Position numbers and translations under genes: made by a program
NCBI GenBank assembly: GCA_031367435.1
Contig: JANLPV010000086.1
Coordinates: 1-6,100 of the forward strand
Reading direction: 5' to 3'
From: WLMZ01 sp031367435
Lineage (GTDB): Bacteria > Actinomycetota > Acidimicrobiia > Acidimicrobiales > Ilumatobacteraceae
DNA length: 6,100 nucleotides
Shown: positions 5,287-6,100 of the stretch, piece after piece
How the letters are laid out: each line of letters opens with the position of its first letter
Position numbering within the stretch: the first letter of the stretch is position 1
The notes under the pieces: model-generated
What the model saw: only the letters and a program-made list of their open reading frames with translations
The model's database searches: none
What the model was told of the DNA's origin: nothing

Positions 5287-5310
5287 GGCCGCCATTACCA
5301 GCCGGCGGCC
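5287..5310. repeat. Third hairpin of the cluster
   Basis: GGCCGCC (5287-5293) and GGCGGCC (5304-5310) are perfect 7-bp, all-GC arms with a 10-nt loop. It starts 7 bp after the second hairpin, so the three stems sit in a regular row. Confidence 0.6.
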
Positions 5311-5442
5311 ACCACCGTTTCGTGCTACAACCTCACGACTGTGTCACCGACTGCGCCACCGACGGTAGCAATCAGACTTTCGATTTTCGCACCCAATTTC
5401 ACAATTCCGAACGGGCACCTTGCCGCTGTGGGTGCTCCGGTT

Positions 5443-5790
5443 TCAGCCGAGGTCGACGTCGATTTTGACCGTGTCGTACGACGATGACGGCACGGTCTGT
5501 AGTAACGGACCGGGAAACGTAATCTCCCATTCGCATGAGAATGTGCCGGGAGTGTCGGTATCGCCTGCGGCCCAGTTGTATTTCACGGTGCCGCTGGCGG
5601 GAGTGACGACCACGGCGGCGGCAGCAACCTTCGCTGTTCCGCCCGGTGTCTGAGCGTCCTTCATAATGAACTTGACGCTAGTTGCGGTGGTCAGGTCGAT
5701 CGCCGCCTCGGACGTGGTGCCGACGCCTTGTTTGAGCGTCGCGGTGAGCGACGGGAGCCGGTCGTTGCGTTTAATTTGAAAAGTGCTCAT
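5443..5790 (-). CDS. Phage tail/baseplate-like protein (BppU N-terminal type)
   Basis: This 115-residue protein on the minus strand begins MSTFQIKRNDRLPSLTATLK. It then has an IDLTTATSVKFIMKD strand, a VVVTPASGTVKYNWAAGDTD segment, GTFSCEWEITFP and a closing TVKIDVDLG. The order 'low-complexity start, DLT-x-A-xV-F-M, G-x-V-Y-W-GDTD-x-GTF-x-EWE' is what I know from immunoglobulin-like baseplate-upper-protein (BppU) N-terminal domains and related small siphophage proteins. Its role would be as a virion tail or baseplate component, or an accessory to one. The ATG at 5790 overlaps the stop of the upstream gene in an ATGA, so the two are co-transcribed; only a weak GGCGGAA ribosome-binding site is seen. 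It runs towards the integrase. The assignment rests on recalled family pattern, so it is moderate. Confidence 0.72.
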   Translation of the reverse strand: MSTFQIKRNDRLPSLTATLKQGVGTTSEAAIDLTTATSVKFIMKDAQTPGGTAKVAAAAVVVTPASGTVKYNWAAGDTDTPGTFSCEWEITFPGPLLQTVPSSSYDTVKIDVDLG

Positions 5791-6100
5791 GTTTCCGCCG
5801 GTCTTGTGTTGGGCGTGGTGGTCACGGTGGTGTTTGATGGTGGCAGGTTTGCTGTGGCGCGCCCCGCCGTTTCGTCAGTGGTTGACGTAGCGGGCGGAAG
5901 GCTTGCGGTTGCCCTCGCACCCGGTTCGTCTGTCGTGATACCAGCGAACGAGGTGAGGAACGCACCGACCGGCGGGATGATCGGTGGGACGGCGACTATG
6001 ACTGCGGTGAGCGGTGATTGTTGTAGTGGTTTGCGGCGCAACCATGCGAACGGGCGACGCGGCCGGGGGATCGGTGGGACGCTGACTGTGATCGTGGCCG
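5787..6100 (-). CDS. Repetitive Pro/Thr/Ala-rich protein, truncated by the window edge
   Basis: The minus-strand frame is open from the right edge to a TGA at 5787-5789, giving at least 103 residues. A TTG at 6041 could start an 84-residue version, but the upstream frame continues with similar composition, so the real start is probably beyond 6100. The visible part has VSVPPIPRP, a charged patch (RPRRPFAWLRRKP), then VIVAVPPIIPP and a hydrophobic stretch. Two 18-residue repeats follow (TTDEPGARATASLPPATS, then TTDETAGRATANLPPSNT; DNA 5829-5936), and a Thr-rich tail ends the protein. The 'VxVPPI' motif recurs 30 residues apart, mirrored in a 90-bp DNA repeat. It overlaps the phage-like gene by 4 bp and probably belongs to the same late operon. 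I do not recognise the family; a tail or head-surface protein is a guess. Confidence 0.55.
   Translation of the reverse strand, partial: ATITVSVPPIPRPRRPFAWLRRKPLQQSPLTAVIVAVPPIIPPVGAFLTSFAGITTDEPGARATASLPPATSTTDETAGRATANLPPSNTTVTTTPNTRPAET
5829..5936 (-). repeat. Tandem 54-bp coding repeat
   Basis: Two adjacent 54-bp units (5883-5936 and 5829-5882, in reading order) encode 18-residue repeats that share TTDE, ATA and LPP. They have diverged at the DNA level, so the duplication is not recent. Confidence 0.6.

Larger units (their letters stand above)
5071..5442. other. Non-coding region between convergent genes
   Basis: About 370 bp separate the integrase stop from the stop of the minus-strand phage-like gene. 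I find no convincing gene here. The open frame from 5057 to 5368 has no ribosome-binding site and its product is unstructured and Arg/Pro-rich. The region is dense in symmetry: a palindrome with direct repeats (5148-5194), then three hairpins in a row (5208-5249, 5257-5280, 5287-5310). A weaker 7-bp hairpin at 5413-5437 lies next to the phage-like gene's stop. Confidence 0.6.
3801..6100. mobile_element. Left end of an integrated element, probably a prophage
   Basis: The element begins at tRNA-Arg and is cut by the right edge of the window. It contains a tyrosine integrase reading away from the tRNA and, convergent to it, two minus-strand genes. One of these resembles phage baseplate-upper-protein N-terminal domains. 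A tRNA target, an adjacent integrase and a tail-type protein together indicate a temperate phage or its remnant. Only a small part is visible, so completeness cannot be judged. The frameshift in the integrase suggests it may be unable to excise. Confidence 0.65.

Noticed and set aside
5208..5310. Integron attC or IS terminal repeats
   Set aside because: No attC consensus core sites, integron integrase or transposase are visible, and the three stems do not match each other as element ends would.
5057..5368. Open frame over the hairpin cluster as a gene
   Set aside because: It has no ribosome-binding site, its product has no recognisable pattern, and it overlaps the integrase end and all the inverted repeats.
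5413..5437. Terminator hairpin directly after the minus-strand phage-like gene
   Set aside because: The 7-bp stem carries an A-C mismatch when read as minus-strand RNA and no T-run follows, so it is too weak to call.

Overview
The window is GC-rich DNA from what looks like an actinobacterium, possibly the class Acidimicrobiia. The reasons are the codon use, the GTG and TTG starts, a near-leaderless toxin-antitoxin promoter, and a membrane-anchored LysM/transglycosylase protein of a kind I associate with that group. The class assignment is inference; no marker gene is present.

Left part (1-3727), ordinary chromosome. A tRNA-Ser(GCU) is followed directly by a type II toxin-antitoxin pair: an AbrB-type antitoxin and a PIN-domain ribonuclease that overlap by 4 bp. 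The promoter's -10 box sits inside a perfect palindrome, which suggests autoregulation. Next come two overlapping genes for exported proteins. The first is a lipoprotein, probably with an NTF2-like domain. The second is a Sec-exported protein whose C-terminal half resembles small secreted proteins encoded near actinobacterial conjugation or secretion loci. A separate gene encodes a membrane-anchored LysM plus lytic-transglycosylase protein. These three products all act outside the membrane, and two or all three may belong to one envelope function, but this is not proven.

Right part (3728-6100), an integrated element, most likely the left end of a prophage. A tRNA-Arg(ACG) lies just upstream of a tyrosine integrase that reads away from it, the usual layout of an att site in a tRNA gene. 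A terminator hairpin separates the two. The integrase has a perfect ribosome-binding site and all catalytic residues, but its N- and C-terminal parts are in different frames. The break is at a short tandem repeat near 4215-4245, so it is a pseudogene unless the shift is a sequencing error or is corrected by recoding.

Convergent to the integrase, on the minus strand, are two overlapping genes. One encodes a small protein like phage baseplate-upper-protein N-terminal (BppU-type) domains. The other encodes a repetitive Pro/Thr-rich protein that runs off the right edge. Between the convergent genes is a non-coding stretch of about 370 bp. It holds a 16-bp palindrome with a flanking 14-bp direct repeat, then three consecutive perfect inverted repeats, the first with 16-bp arms. 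This is the most unusual structure in the window. Its simplest reading is a bidirectional terminator plus a protein-binding site, but no adjacent gene start explains the palindrome.

I see no CRISPR array, IS element or biosynthetic cluster, and no clearly new multi-gene system.
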